Positions 17,014 to 26,271 of a stretch of DNA of 64,000 nt are shown in pieces. Source of the DNA: CAMBRQ01 sp945870325 (lineage in GTDB: Bacteria; Bacillota; Clostridia; Lachnospirales; Lachnospiraceae); NCBI RefSeq assembly GCF_050313795.1, contig NZ_JBNPMC010000001.1, forward strand, positions 1 through 64,000, read 5' to 3'. Made by a program: the position numbers and the translations under genes. Numbering within the stretch: position 1 is the stretch's first letter; the number at the start of each line of letters is the position of its first letter. The notes beneath the pieces are model-generated. The model did not search any database. It worked only from the letters and a program-made list of their open reading frames with translations, and was not told the DNA's origin.

Positions 17014-18576
17014 TCACAGATTCTCCCGACAAAGCACCTCCATCCTATCATGCACCACCGCCACATCTCTTTCATCCGTCATAGTCACAATCACATCCCC
17101 AATCTGAAGTTTCGTCCTCCCCTTCGGAATAATCTCATCAGATCCACGCTGAATTGCCACCAGCAGACAATTATTCGGCCATTCTATCTCACTGACCAAT
17201 GCCTCATCAAGCCTTGATCCCTGCTGAACCACGAAGTTCGTCAATACCTTCTGTCCATGATCCGCCGTCACTTTCTCACCCTGGCGTTCCAAGATCCGTT
17301 CCAGAAGACTCTCATAGATTGGCTTCGATCTAAGAAGGGTTGCCACAATATATGCCACAATCGAAACAATCGATAGCGACAACATATGGCTTAATGACCC
17401 TGTCATTTCAAAGATCAGGATAATTCCCGTCAATGGCGCTCTTACAATTGCAGCAAAATACCCTGCCATTGCAAGCAATACAAAATTATTGATATACATC
17501 GCATCCAGTCCAAAATACTGGACGCCTACCGTTGCAAATGTTCCTCCAATAAACCCGCCTAATACCAATAACGGGAAGAAGATTCCCCCCGGCGCCCCAG
17601 AGCCAAAACTAATCGCTGAAAAGATAAATCTGCCGATCAGTATGAATATCACTGTCTTCAGCATCACATCTTCATTCGTCAGATATTCAATCAATGCATG
17701 TCCGCTTCCCAGAAGTTCCGGTACCGTGAATCCAAGAATTCCGGCACACACGAATGGTATCATAAGTTTTGTAGTCGTATTCAGGAACTTCGCATGGTTA
17801 TATAAAGACTGCACTTTTAGGGTGAACCAATTATAGAATGCCCCTAAGATTCCCAGCACTATGCCTAAGATCAGAATCATCCAATAATACTCCTGTGGCA
17901 ATCCCTGCACGATCTCAAACTGAAACACTGAATCCACTCCCATGACTGTAGATGCCATAAAATCTGCCGTCAGGGATGCCGTCATCACGGATAACAATAC
18001 CGATACTGAAAAATTCTTATGCACTTCCTCCAGCGAAAACATAACTCCCGCCAGAGGCGCATGGAACGCCGCAGCAAGACCTGCGCTTGCCCCGCAAGTG
18101 AGCAGGAACTTTTCTTCCGTCTTTCCTCGATCTAATCCTTTTGATACTCCCTTTCCCACCATGGCTCCCAACTGGATGGACGGACCTTCCCTTCCAAGCG
18201 CCAGGCCTCCAAGCAGACATAAGAATCCGCCGAAGAACTTCGCCGGCAGGACTCTCCACCATTTCTGATCTAATTTGCCAATCATCTCTCCCTCTAATTG
18301 AGGGATACCACTGCCTGATATCATCGGCTCGTACTTCAGAAGTTTCCCTACCAGACATGCCATAGCCAGAAGTATCACGAACCATACGGCAATCCGCACC
18401 GGGCTCTGCTTACAGAATTCCAGAATCATATTCAGCCACTGACCCGCATATTCCAGACTCATTCGGTAAAGCACAATCACAAGTCCTCCGATACCTCCAA
18501 CCAGTATCCCTTCCCCAATCAATATTACCTGAAAACGTTCCGCACGTTTAATGGTGCTGGATGTATCCTTTTTCAA
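17014..18576 (-). CDS. ClC-family chloride channel/antiporter with C-terminal TrkA-C domain
   Basis: A 520-residue membrane protein. The ion-pathway signatures are all present: GSGIPQ (about residue 88), GREGP with the gating glutamate (about 127) and GGIFFP (about 335-340), plus the late helix segment IVRAPLTGIILIFEMTG. From about 440 to the end a TrkA-C/RCK_C domain (GRTKLQIGDVIV) replaces the CBS pair of other ClCs. It probably exchanges Cl- with H+ or conducts halide, with ligand control from the TrkA-C part. The start codon is TTG, with GGAGG 8 nt upstream. Confidence 0.93.
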   Translation of the reverse strand: MKKDTSSTIKRAERFQVILIGEGILVGGIGGLVIVLYRMSLEYAGQWLNMILEFCKQSPVRIAVWFVILLAMACLVGKLLKYEPMISGSGIPQLEGEMIGKLDQKWWRVLPAKFFGGFLCLLGGLALGREGPSIQLGAMVGKGVSKGLDRGKTEEKFLLTCGASAGLAAAFHAPLAGVMFSLEEVHKNFSVSVLLSVMTASLTADFMASTVMGVDSVFQFEIVQGLPQEYYWMILILGIVLGILGAFYNWFTLKVQSLYNHAKFLNTTTKLMIPFVCAGILGFTVPELLGSGHALIEYLTNEDVMLKTVIFILIGRFIFSAISFGSGAPGGIFFPLLVLGGFIGGTFATVGVQYFGLDAMYINNFVLLAMAGYFAAIVRAPLTGIILIFEMTGSLSHMLSLSIVSIVAYIVATLLRSKPIYESLLERILERQGEKVTADHGQKVLTNFVVQQGSRLDEALVSEIEWPNNCLLVAIQRGSDEIIPKGRTKLQIGDVIVTMTDERDVAVVHDRMEVLCRENL

Positions 18577-18703
18577 TTTTCTTCCTCCTACATTATTCTC
18601 TCATCATTTGTTTACATCCTATTATACAAAACTACGTCTCAAGATTCAGCATTTTTTTACAAATATCTTATTCCAGAATCATTTTTCATCCTAAAACCAT
18701 CTG

Positions 18704-19615
18704 TTATTCTTCTGATTCAGTTTCAACCACAGTCATATTCTCTACCACATCTTTACTCACCTGATATACCATCTTAGAGTCTTTCACCAAAAGATATCGA
18801 TATGTGCCAGACTCATCCATTTTACCTATGTATACAGTAAACGTCTCATTTTCTTCCGTACCGGAATCTTTATAGGTTGCAACAACCGTCATTCTACTCG
18901 CTTCATCCAACCCATATCCGGCAAGATTTTCATCAGACACATGATAATTCACACAATCTGTCAGAGACAAGACTCCGAATCCACCCGCCAATTCTGCAAG
19001 TTCATCCTCCTCTTTGTAAGTCATCGTCTCGCCATTGTCCGTAATCTCCACTTTTTTCAGATTACCACTGCCAATCGACGGAACAGAATCATTCTTAACC
19101 ACTCCGGACAGTTCGAATTGCAATTGGGATACAATGCTGCTCGTTATGGTATATACCTTGCCAGTATCACCTACTGTTGCATAATAATCTTCTCCCGTGG
19201 CATCACCGATATACAGTACAGATTCCGTACCATCATCCGATGTATATTGAATCGTGTAGGAAGGTTCTGTCAGTCCGTAGTCTTCTAACGCATCCGGGTT
19301 CTCAAGTTCTCTTGCTACTGTCAGCCCTTCAATCGCATTTGCAATTCCTTCTACTGTACTCTGGGAGACCGGGATCTCTTTATCTTCATCATAATACCAT
19401 GTGTCATTCTCCTGAACGAACCCCATATTATCTGTACCATTCGTATAGGAGAATGCAGACAGACCGTCCGTCTCTGTAATATGAATCTTATCTACTTCCG
19501 CCTGCTTGGCTTCTTTCTCTTGACTTTTCTGATTCCATACACGCAATCCTCCGTAAAGTGCCGCAAGCACCACCAGGATACCAACCAGTATCAGCATCAC
19601 TTTTTTCTGCTTCAT
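18704..19615 (-). CDS. DUF4340-type membrane-anchored protein of an ABC cluster
   Basis: A 303-residue protein with one N-terminal membrane helix (residues 5-25) and an outer domain with the DUF4340 pattern (G-L-x-x-P-x-x-x-I-x-Y and repeated V-Y-I-G-D segments). It follows the GldG-like gene by 14 nt. In Firmicutes this family is the fourth member of the GldA-GldF-GldG-DUF4340 ABC clusters. Function unknown; presumably part of the same envelope complex. Confidence 0.75.
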   Translation of the reverse strand: MKQKKVMLILVGILVVLAALYGGLRVWNQKSQEKEAKQAEVDKIHITETDGLSAFSYTNGTDNMGFVQENDTWYYDEDKEIPVSQSTVEGIANAIEGLTVARELENPDALEDYGLTEPSYTIQYTSDDGTESVLYIGDATGEDYYATVGDTGKVYTITSSIVSQLQFELSGVVKNDSVPSIGSGNLKKVEITDNGETMTYKEEDELAELAGGFGVLSLTDCVNYHVSDENLAGYGLDEASRMTVVATYKDSGTEENETFTVYIGKMDESGTYRYLLVKDSKMVYQVSKDVVENMTVVETESEE

Positions 19616-19629
19616 GACTCATCTTCTCC

Positions 19630-21078
19630 TTATGCCTTTCTTCTCTTCCACCAGCATGCGAATCCATATACTAATATGATGAATGGAATTCCGAATATTA
19701 CCAGCAAACTTATAACTCCCGCATGCTGCATGGTATTATAAGTAACCTCCAAGCTCTTCGGCTCAATCGCTACATTTTCCACATCATCAAAATTAGCAGA
19801 GATTGCATTCATGAACAGATCCAGATTCTCCAATGTCGGGAATGCATCTGTCACCTGGGAATCAATCAAACTGTCAGCAGAAATTACTGTAAGCCTGCTC
19901 TCATCACTTGTATCTGATTCCTCACTTGTATCTGATTCCTCACTTGTATCTGTTTCCTCACTCGCAATCTCTTCGGTAGCAACCGCCCCCAACATATAGG
20001 TTCCCTGCTTTTGATCTTCCTGAGTCACCGCATAAGCATCTGAAGAAGTACTCATAAATGATGACACATTAATCGTATCTCTTGCCGGATCTGTCAGGGT
20101 GAACCCATGCGCATTGATCAGCAGCACCATATCAGATGTCAATCCTTCGGTCATTTCCTGCGAACCACTAATCTGCGGGAAGATGTAATAATAGTTGCCT
20201 TGATAATTCCTTTGCATATCTGCGATATATCCGTTCTCCGGCTCAATACCATACTCTGTAAGGAAAGCATCCAGATTCGGAGTGGCATCCTCACTCTCTC
20301 CCAGTATCACAAACACTTTGCCTCCATCAGACATATAATCTGTAAGAAGCGTTTTCTCATCTTCCGTAATATCTTTCGAAGGCGCAAACATGAAAAGAAG
20401 ATCACAGTCCTTTGGGATCTTCTCCGCCATAAGCAGGTTCAGTTCTTCCTCCGTCATATTATTCTTATCCAAAAGGTCGGATACTGAAGTGGAGAAGGTA
20501 CTCTCGCCATGCCCGGAAGTGTAATAGATCTTCTTTGTCGCATCACTGGTCACATAATTGACCGCACTGGTAAACTGTCCCTCACCATCGAATTCACTCT
20601 CTGTCGCACTTCCCGTTGTATAGTATGAATATTCATCTACAACGATGATGTCACGAAAGGCAACCGTCGTACTCTTTCCCGTATCCTCACAGGAGATCAG
20701 TATCGTATCCGACTCTACATTATTTTCCGTCAGTTCCGAAGGATGCAGAACAGGATCGATCCATTCAACCTTTATCTTACCGGACAGAGCCGTATATTTC
20801 TCAAGAAATGTCTTAATCCGTTCGTCTGCAGAACTCTTTTTAGCAAATACCTGGAAAGTAATATCTTTATCCAGATCTTTTAATATCTTCTTACTCGTAT
20901 CAGATATCTCATATATTTTATTGTCACTGATATCTATATTGCGGATATTCTCCGGCAACTGACCTACGATCAGGTTCAGTACCACTACAATGCAGACTAC
21001 CAGAGCAATCATACCCACACTATAACTTCCGTTCCTGGAAGTTTTACTTTTAAATATATGTTTGATCTTTTCTAACAT
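19630..21078 (-). CDS. GldG-like ABC auxiliary membrane protein
   Basis: A 482-residue protein with N-terminal (about 22-42) and C-terminal (about 455-475) membrane helices around an extracytoplasmic domain of the GldG/ABC_transp_aux type (LDKDITFQVFAKKS, YTSGHGE, KVFVILG). Near residues 375-395 is a low-complexity stretch of SEESDT units, encoded by 18-bp tandem DNA repeats (about 19905-19965). In gliding bacteria GldG works with GldA and GldF; in clostridia the same set has no gliding role and its substrate is not known. It begins 9 nt after the permease. Confidence 0.85.
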   Translation of the reverse strand: MLEKIKHIFKSKTSRNGSYSVGMIALVVCIVVVLNLIVGQLPENIRNIDISDNKIYEISDTSKKILKDLDKDITFQVFAKKSSADERIKTFLEKYTALSGKIKVEWIDPVLHPSELTENNVESDTILISCEDTGKSTTVAFRDIIVVDEYSYYTTGSATESEFDGEGQFTSAVNYVTSDATKKIYYTSGHGESTFSTSVSDLLDKNNMTEEELNLLMAEKIPKDCDLLFMFAPSKDITEDEKTLLTDYMSDGGKVFVILGESEDATPNLDAFLTEYGIEPENGYIADMQRNYQGNYYYIFPQISGSQEMTEGLTSDMVLLINAHGFTLTDPARDTINVSSFMSTSSDAYAVTQEDQKQGTYMLGAVATEEIASEETDTSEESDTSEESDTSDESRLTVISADSLIDSQVTDAFPTLENLDLFMNAISANFDDVENVAIEPKSLEVTYNTMQHAGVISLLVIFGIPFIILVYGFACWWKRRKA

Positions 21079-21087
21079 AAGCCCCTC

Positions 21088-21954
21088 CTAACTCCAGCGT
21101 CTTTTCTGTATCATCTGCATAGTCAAAAAGATACACACTGCAACAATCGAAAGATATAATACGATTCCGCTGATATCCAGAAGATGATTTGAAGAGATGC
21201 CTGTCAATATATCCACAAGATCCTGTTTCCCCAGAATGGATGCAAGAAGATTCTCGAAGAGACTGGTTTTCCATACATAGACAATGGCACAGCCTGCCAC
21301 TACCAGAACCTCCAGCCCTGCGCATACAATCCAGTTCTTAGTCATCTGCCATACCGCCAGCACAACACATGACAGAATCAACACAACACCGACTGCATTT
21401 GCCATCGCAGATACGGGCAGGAAATCCAGAATCCCGCTCCACAGATACATCACCACAAGAATGCCAAAAGTTCCAATCGCAGCAATAATAGTACTCTCTG
21501 TCAGAGATGAGATGAACATACCAATCGCAATGTACACGCATCCCAATAGAAAGAACACCAGGATCGACAGGTAATCAATCAGGATATAGGCAGTTCCCTG
21601 AGACTTAATGATCAACGGAAATATAAGGCAGATGACACAAGGTACCGCCAGGATCGTTACCATAGCCAGGTATTTGCCCATCACGACCTGAAACAGATTC
21701 ACCGGTGCTGTCAAAAGCAGCTGATCTGTCTTATTCTTCCGATCCTCTGCAAAACTGCGCATCGTAAGGATAGGAATCGCAATGAGATAAAGGAAGATGA
21801 CTCCGGATAATACATAAGCAAAATACGGATAACCATAATTCAGGTTATATGCCATAAAATAGATTCCCGTAAATGCAATCAAAAACGCAATAAATATGTA
21901 TCCAATCATAGAATGAAAATATGATCTCAATTCTCTCTTATAGATTGCTTTCAT
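21088..21954 (-). CDS. ABC-2 type permease (GldF-like)
   Basis: 288 residues from the ATG at 21954, chosen because AAGGAGGG lies 8 nt upstream; a longer frame starts at 21999 but would overlap the ATPase further. Six membrane helices, a cytoplasmic N-terminus (AIYKRELRSYFHS) and the ABC-2 pattern (FAEDRKNKTDQLLLTAPV, about residues 65-82). It overlaps the ATPase end by 17 nt. It should form the membrane part of the transporter encoded by this operon. Confidence 0.9.
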   Translation of the reverse strand: MKAIYKRELRSYFHSMIGYIFIAFLIAFTGIYFMAYNLNYGYPYFAYVLSGVIFLYLIAIPILTMRSFAEDRKNKTDQLLLTAPVNLFQVVMGKYLAMVTILAVPCVICLIFPLIIKSQGTAYILIDYLSILVFFLLGCVYIAIGMFISSLTESTIIAAIGTFGILVVMYLWSGILDFLPVSAMANAVGVVLILSCVVLAVWQMTKNWIVCAGLEVLVVAGCAIVYVWKTSLFENLLASILGKQDLVDILTGISSNHLLDISGIVLYLSIVAVCIFLTMQMIQKRRWS

Positions 21955-22924
21955 CGCCGTTTCCCTCCTTCTCTGCTTTCCTAAAATTACCCGCATCACC
22001 CTGAGTCAATTCCAGGAATACCTCTTCCAAAGTAGACTTATTCAGTTTCAAAGTCAAAAGCGACATCTTCCTCTCTGCAAATGCAAAGAACAGCCTCTCC
22101 CGGATATCTTCTTGTCCTTTTACCTCTATCTGAACAGCGACCGTTCCATCTGCATTCTCCTTGTACTCTGTTTTCTGGACTGCTTCTATCTGATTCAGGA
22201 CCTCTTTCACTGCATCTTTCTGTCCCTTTGCTTCGATCTCAATATGACCCGTACCGCTCATCACATTCTCAAGATTCTCCGGCGTATCACTGGCAACCAG
22301 TCTGCCATTGGAAATAATCATGACATAGTCGCATACTTCTCTTACTTCTGCCAGGATATGGGAACTTAGGATTACCGTATGATTCTCCGCAAGACTTCGA
22401 ATCAACTCCCGAATCTCAATAATCTGCTTCGGGTCCAGCCCTACCGTAGGCTCATCCAGAATAATGATCTCCGGGAATCCTAGCATCGCCTGGGCAAGCC
22501 CTACTCTCTGCTTATATCCCTTAGACAGATTATGAATCAGCCGTCCTTTCACATCCTGAAGTCTCGCAAGACGAACGACTGCATTCACCTGATTCTCAAT
22601 CTCCTTCTTCGGAATCTTCTTCAATTCTGCGGCAAAGTTCAGATACTCCTCCACCGTCATCTCCATATAGAGCGGCGGCAATTCCGGCAGATATCCGATA
22701 CACTTCTTCGCCTCTTCCGGTTCTTTTAAGATATCGTGCCCATTGATCAGCACCTGTCCTTCCGTTGCGCCAAGATATCCGGTCATAATGTTCATCGTAG
22801 TAGATTTGCCCGCACCATTTGGTCCAAGAAATCCATAGATCTGGCCTTTTTCCACTGTAAAACTTAAGTGATCCACAGCCATATGACTGCCATACTTCTT
22901 CGTAAGATTCTTAACTTCTATCAA
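21938..22924 (-). CDS. ABC transporter ATP-binding protein (CcmA/GldA-like)
   Basis: A 328-residue ATPase: Walker A GPNGAGKST (about 36-44), signature LSKGYKQRVGLAQA (about 132-145), Walker B IIILDEPTVGLDP, H-loop LSSH. The C-terminal extension after about 230 matches the DUF4162-type tail of drug and bacitracin ABC-2 ATPases. It is the first gene of a four-gene operon, and a TetR-type regulator is divergent from it. Confidence 0.92.
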   Translation of the reverse strand: MIEVKNLTKKYGSHMAVDHLSFTVEKGQIYGFLGPNGAGKSTTMNIMTGYLGATEGQVLINGHDILKEPEEAKKCIGYLPELPPLYMEMTVEEYLNFAAELKKIPKKEIENQVNAVVRLARLQDVKGRLIHNLSKGYKQRVGLAQAMLGFPEIIILDEPTVGLDPKQIIEIRELIRSLAENHTVILSSHILAEVREVCDYVMIISNGRLVASDTPENLENVMSGTGHIEIEAKGQKDAVKEVLNQIEAVQKTEYKENADGTVAVQIEVKGQEDIRERLFFAFAERKMSLLTLKLNKSTLEEVFLELTQGDAGNFRKAEKEGNGDESNL

Positions 22925-23040
22925 TGTCCTTCCTCCTATTACACAAAATCTGTTACCAATATAAGACAGTATTTTGAAAAGTATGTGATGAATCTATGTC
23001 CATTCTGTGATAAATTATCCTGCTAATTTTCCAGTAAAGG

Positions 23041-23069
23041 TTGCGCTTCTTTTTCTGAATGCCTATAAT
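23041..23069 (+). promoter_or_regulatory. Promoter of the TetR-family gene
   Basis: TTGCGC (23041-23046), 17-nt spacer, perfect TATAAT (23064-23069), 33 nt before the preferred ATG. It lies in the 178-nt divergent gap with the GldA-type operon. Confidence 0.6.
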
Positions 23070-23102
23070 AATTAGTAGCAAATGATATTGGAGAAGCATA
23101 GC

Positions 23103-23654
23103 ATGGACAACACAGATAAGACCCGCAATAAGTTCGTCTCCTCTATGATGCAGCTCATGGAGAAGAAGCCATTAGATAAGATAACCGTGAAAGAGATCGT
23201 TGAAAACAGCGGCATGACGCGCCAGACATTCTATCGAAATTTTAAAGACAAGTATGATCTTGTGAATTGGCATTTTGAGAAACTTGCCGACCAGTCCTTC
23301 CGGCAGATGGGCGTAAGCCTTACTTTAAAAGAGGGGCTGATTAAAAAATTCCAGTTCATCCAGAATGAACGCTGTTTTTTTACTTCTGCTTTCCAGTCGC
23401 AGGATTATAATTCTCTTATACAGTATGATTACGAATGCATCCTGGAATTCTATACGAATATTATTAGGAAGAAGACGGGAAAACCGCTGGATAAGGATAT
23501 CCGTTTTCTCTTAGAAATGTATTGCCGCGGATCTATCTACATGACCGTCGAATGGGCAAGAAAAGATATGGATCTTAAGCCTGAAGAGATGGCGAATCTT
23601 TTGATTCTCGCTTTGCCGGGATCTTTGAAAGAACTTCTTACTGATCTCAATTAA
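23103..23654 (+). CDS. TetR/AcrR-family transcriptional regulator (DhaS-like C-terminal domain)
   Basis: 183 residues from the ATG at 23103, chosen for the GGAG 9-12 nt upstream; the frame also opens at 23082. The N-terminal helix-turn-helix is standard TetR (ITVKEIVENSGMTRQTFYRNFKDKYDLVNWHF, positions about 25-57). The C-terminal domain (FLLEMYCRGSIYMTVEWARKD) is of the TetR_C_8 kind seen in DhaS and related Firmicute regulators. It may control the divergent ABC operon, fucO downstream, or itself; the large palindrome before fucO is a candidate site. Confidence 0.87.
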   Translation: MDNTDKTRNKFVSSMMQLMEKKPLDKITVKEIVENSGMTRQTFYRNFKDKYDLVNWHFEKLADQSFRQMGVSLTLKEGLIKKFQFIQNERCFFTSAFQSQDYNSLIQYDYECILEFYTNIIRKKTGKPLDKDIRFLLEMYCRGSIYMTVEWARKDMDLKPEEMANLLILALPGSLKELLTDLN

Positions 23655-23734
23655 CACGAGGCATTATCTACAGGATCTGCCATCAGCAGTTCTCCCCGGA
23701 TGCTTTGGAAGCCCATAAAATGTTACACTTTTTA

Positions 23735-23760
23735 CCGCTTGTCACTTTTGTGACACGCGG
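23735..23760 (+). terminator. Terminator after the TetR-family gene
   Basis: CCGC/GCGG and GTCAC/GTGAC pairs around a TTTT loop, with a two-base internal mismatch, followed by C and seven T residues (23762-23768). Confidence 0.8.
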
Positions 23761-23783
23761 CTTTTTTTGTAACTTTTTTTCAT

Positions 23784-23821
23784 TTTCTACAGTCTGTTAT
23801 AATTATAACAGACTGTAGAAA
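23784..23821 (+). promoter_or_regulatory. 38-nt perfect palindrome overlapping the fucO -10 region
   Basis: A perfect inverted repeat of 19+19 nt (half-site CTACAGTCTGTTATAA) ending 23 nt before the fucO ATG. Its centre contains TATAAT on both strands, so a repressor bound here would cover the -10 box. There is no U-tract on either side and the symmetry runs through the centre without a loop. This makes an operator more likely than a terminator. Confidence 0.75.
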
Positions 23822-23844
23822 TTCATGAAAAGGAGAAAACCATT

Positions 23845-24993
23845 ATGTCAAACAGATTCGTTTTAAACGAAACATCTTATCACGGCGCAGGTGCAATTAA
23901 TGACATTGCAACTGAAGCGAAAATCAGAGGCTATCAGAAGGCTTTCGTATGTTCTGATCCGGACCTTGTAAAATTCGGAGTAACCCAGAAGGTATTGGAC
24001 GTGCTTGACCAGAACGATCTTGAATACGAACTGTACTCTAACATCAAGCCGAACCCAACCATCGAGAATGTACAGACAGGTGTAGAAGCATTCAAGAAAT
24101 CTAATGCTGATTACATCATTGCCATCGGTGGCGGTTCTTCTATGGATACTGCAAAAGCAGTCGGAATCATCATTGCTAATCCGGAGCATGAAGATGTAAG
24201 AAGCCTGGAAGGTGCTGTTGATACGCCGAATAAATCTATCCCGATTATCGCAGTTCCGACCACTGCTGGTACTGCTGCCGAAGTTACGATCAACTACGTA
24301 ATTACAGACGTTGAAAAGAGCAGAAAATTCGTATGTGTTGACCCACATGACATCCCGGTTATCGCAATCATTGATCCGGATATGATGTCCAGTATGCCAA
24401 AGGGGTTAACCGCTGCTACAGGTATGGATGCCCTGACACATGCAATCGAAGGATATATCACAGCAGGCGCATGGGAATTGTCCGATATGTTCCATCTTAA
24501 GGCAATCGAGATCATTGCCCGTTCTTTAAGAGGCGCTGTGAATAACACTCCGGAAGGCCGTGCTGACATGGCACTTGGACAGTACGTTGCAGGTATGGGA
24601 TTCTCTAACGTAGGTCTTGGAATCGTTCACTCCATGGCTCATACCTTAGGCGCAAAATACGATACCCCACACGGAATCGCTAATGCAATCCTGCTGCCAA
24701 GCATTATGGAGTACAACGCTGACGCTACTGGCACAAAATATAAAGATATCGCAATCGCTATGGGTGTTGAAGGTGTAGAGAATATGTCTCAGGAAGAATA
24801 CCGTAAAGCAGCTGTAGATGCAGTTCGAAAATTAGCAGAAGACGTAGGTATTCCGAAAGACTTAAAAGAGATCGTAAAAGAAGAGGATATTCCATTCCTG
24901 GCAGAATCTGCTTACGCAGATGCATGCCGCCCGGGAAATCCGAAGGAGACTTCTGTGGAGGATATCACGGCTTTGTTCAAGGCTTTGATTTAA
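23845..24993 (+). CDS. fucO: Iron-dependent alcohol dehydrogenase / lactaldehyde reductase
   Basis: A 382-residue group III (Fe-dependent) alcohol dehydrogenase, standard FucO length. The NAD(P) loop is GGGSSMDTAK (about residues 95-104). Metal ligands are visible in GMDALTHAIE (Asp and His), VHSMAH and DTPHG. FucO reduces lactaldehyde to 1,2-propanediol in anaerobic fucose or rhamnose fermentation. Close relatives reduce other small aldehydes, so the substrate is not certain. AAGGAG lies 10 nt before the ATG. It is monocistronic and followed by a giant palindromic repeat. Confidence 0.9.
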   Translation: MSNRFVLNETSYHGAGAINDIATEAKIRGYQKAFVCSDPDLVKFGVTQKVLDVLDQNDLEYELYSNIKPNPTIENVQTGVEAFKKSNADYIIAIGGGSSMDTAKAVGIIIANPEHEDVRSLEGAVDTPNKSIPIIAVPTTAGTAAEVTINYVITDVEKSRKFVCVDPHDIPVIAIIDPDMMSSMPKGLTAATGMDALTHAIEGYITAGAWELSDMFHLKAIEIIARSLRGAVNNTPEGRADMALGQYVAGMGFSNVGLGIVHSMAHTLGAKYDTPHGIANAILLPSIMEYNADATGTKYKDIAIAMGVEGVENMSQEEYRKAAVDAVRKLAEDVGIPKDLKEIVKEEDIPFLAESAYADACRPGNPKETSVEDITALFKALI

Positions 24994-25001
24994 GAGGGGA
25001 T

Positions 25002-25208
25002 CTGGTGAATGGCGACCGAGGCCGGGAGGGCAGTCGCTGGCTCCGAGGCTTCGCTCTACCTCAGCTAGTCCACCAATCTGTAGGTTTGCGAAGGCGTCGG
25101 CGATAGCGCCTCCTTCTTCGCGAACCAACATCTTGGGGACGGATCTTCGGAACGCTCCGCTTAACCTACGCCATCGACTGCCCTCCCGTCTTCTGAGACA
25201 TTTACCAG
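25002..25208. repeat. Giant imperfect palindrome A (about 207 bp)
   Basis: The arms begin CTGGTGAATG and end CATTTACCAG, with a strong inner match GGGAGGGCAGTCG/CGACTGCCCTCCC (about 25024-25037 and 25168-25181) and an apical GGTT(T)GCGAAG/CTTCGCGAACC. It is GC-rich compared with its neighbours and starts 8 nt after the fucO stop. No convincing gene lies in it. Structure and placement resemble the composite at 41989-42733. Confidence 0.7.
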
Positions 25209-25211
25209 CAA

Positions 25212-25293
25212 GGATTCTGGTGTGGATGAATGTGGGACGGTATTGGGGAGACAGATTACCAAAATCCCTCACCTACTCTCGCCGAGAATCTCC
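25212..25293. repeat. Small palindrome A' (about 82 bp)
   Basis: An imperfect palindrome beginning GGATTCTGG and ending GAGAATCTCC, directly after palindrome A. It corresponds in order and terminal sequence to B' (42305-42415), which begins GGATTCCGG and ends GGAATCTCC. Confidence 0.55.
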
Positions 25294-25320
25294 TCACTAA
25301 GATAACCTTGCGCTAATCAA

Positions 25321-25377
25321 GACTGACAGACAGCGCGGAATGTGTATGGTGTATGGTGGATGGTGGATTGTGGGTCG
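25321..25377. repeat. Left half-arm of a third palindrome (matches element D)
   Basis: The segment with GCGCGGAATGTGTATGG and TGGATTG is the reverse complement of the outer right arm of element D (30961-31000). It also holds a small TGTATGG/TGGATGG tandem expansion. The matching partner arm is not nearby. Its right edge meets an IS-like segment (25376-25400, GCGTATGATTTGACGTTT on the minus strand), which resembles the sequence just before the transposase remnant at 29674. Confidence 0.5.
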
Positions 25378-25400
25378 TAAGCAAACGTCAAATCATACGC

Positions 25401-26269
25401 CCAACCACTATTTTCCGTAAGATCCGTTCCCCTTCTTCGTACAAAATCTTCTATCGCCAGCCTTCTTGGATATCGAACAATTTCATTTTCTTCTACGCAA
25501 AAACTCTCATATAAGCCAATCAATTTTTCAATTGCATAATCCCATAATCCTGATTTGCTTCCAATATTTTTAGTTTTCTCGCTTTTGAAAGCGTAACCAA
25601 AGGCACTATAATCCCATGAGCAGTGCCAAAATTAATATGTCCCTTTTTCATATGACTACGTTCCCATTTAAGCCACTGCTGCTTTCTTCTGATATGATAT
25701 CTCAGAACCTTCTTTCCTCGATAAACATAATCTTCGGACAGATAAATCAAAAAACGGATCAACTCTCGCACTTTCTGCTTTTCTTCTGAATTTTCCAATA
25801 TTTCTGGACAATCCAAAAGATAATAAATCACTCCTGCAATTCCTCCAAGAATATCATACGTGGCAAATGCAAGCTTAGCCTGCTGAAATCCGACAATTTT
25901 CTGGCAAACATTTCTTAGAAAGAGTCGATTAAGAAGTTCTGATGAATCCTTCAGTTTTCCTGTCTTTTGCTCAATTTCGTGGAATGAAAATGCTAATTCC
26001 CCCAATTCTCCGTACATTTTCGCATCAAAAAAATCAACATATATGTCTGGCTTTTAATTAATTTGATTTATCAAATTTTCTGCAATTTCTAAAATATCCT
26101 CTTTTCGTCGAATTGTATTGTCTGCTCCCATCATCTGTGAAGCAAAAAACAAAAGAGAAATACTTTCTTTCTTCATCACTTCAAAATCATTCTTTCCATA
26201 ACAAATAATTACATGTTCAATATAGTTGTCTATTTTCTTTCCTATTCTTTCCATTTCAAACACTTTCAC
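25401..26269 (-). pseudogene. Broken lanthionine synthetase C (LanC) gene
   Basis: Three successive frames read as one LanC-type cyclase. The N-terminal part (26054-26269, GTG start) ends at an in-frame TAA. The same frame resumes through YGELGELAFSF and YDILGGIAGVIYYLL to the catalytic-loop motif GTAHGI. A frameshift near 25,540-25,575 leads into a further 40 codons (YPRRLAIEDFVRRRG). The zinc-binding C-terminal motifs (WCYG and CHG) are absent, because the gene is cut off at an IS-like segment near 25,400. LanC normally forms the thioether rings of class I lanthipeptides. The stop codon of the preceding CPBP gene is 2 nt away, so this was one operon with the precursor peptide. Confidence 0.65.
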
Positions 26270-26271
26270 TT

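Noticed and set aside
24862..25272. 136-codon minus-strand frame antisense to fucO and palindrome A
   Set aside because: It runs over the fucO 3' end and the GC-rich palindrome; the long frame is a by-product of base composition, with no ribosome site or family pattern.
25317..25523. Separate 68-codon gene at the end of lanC
   Set aside because: The first 40 codons continue LanC after a frameshift and the rest is IS-like and palindrome sequence, so it is a fusion frame rather than a gene.
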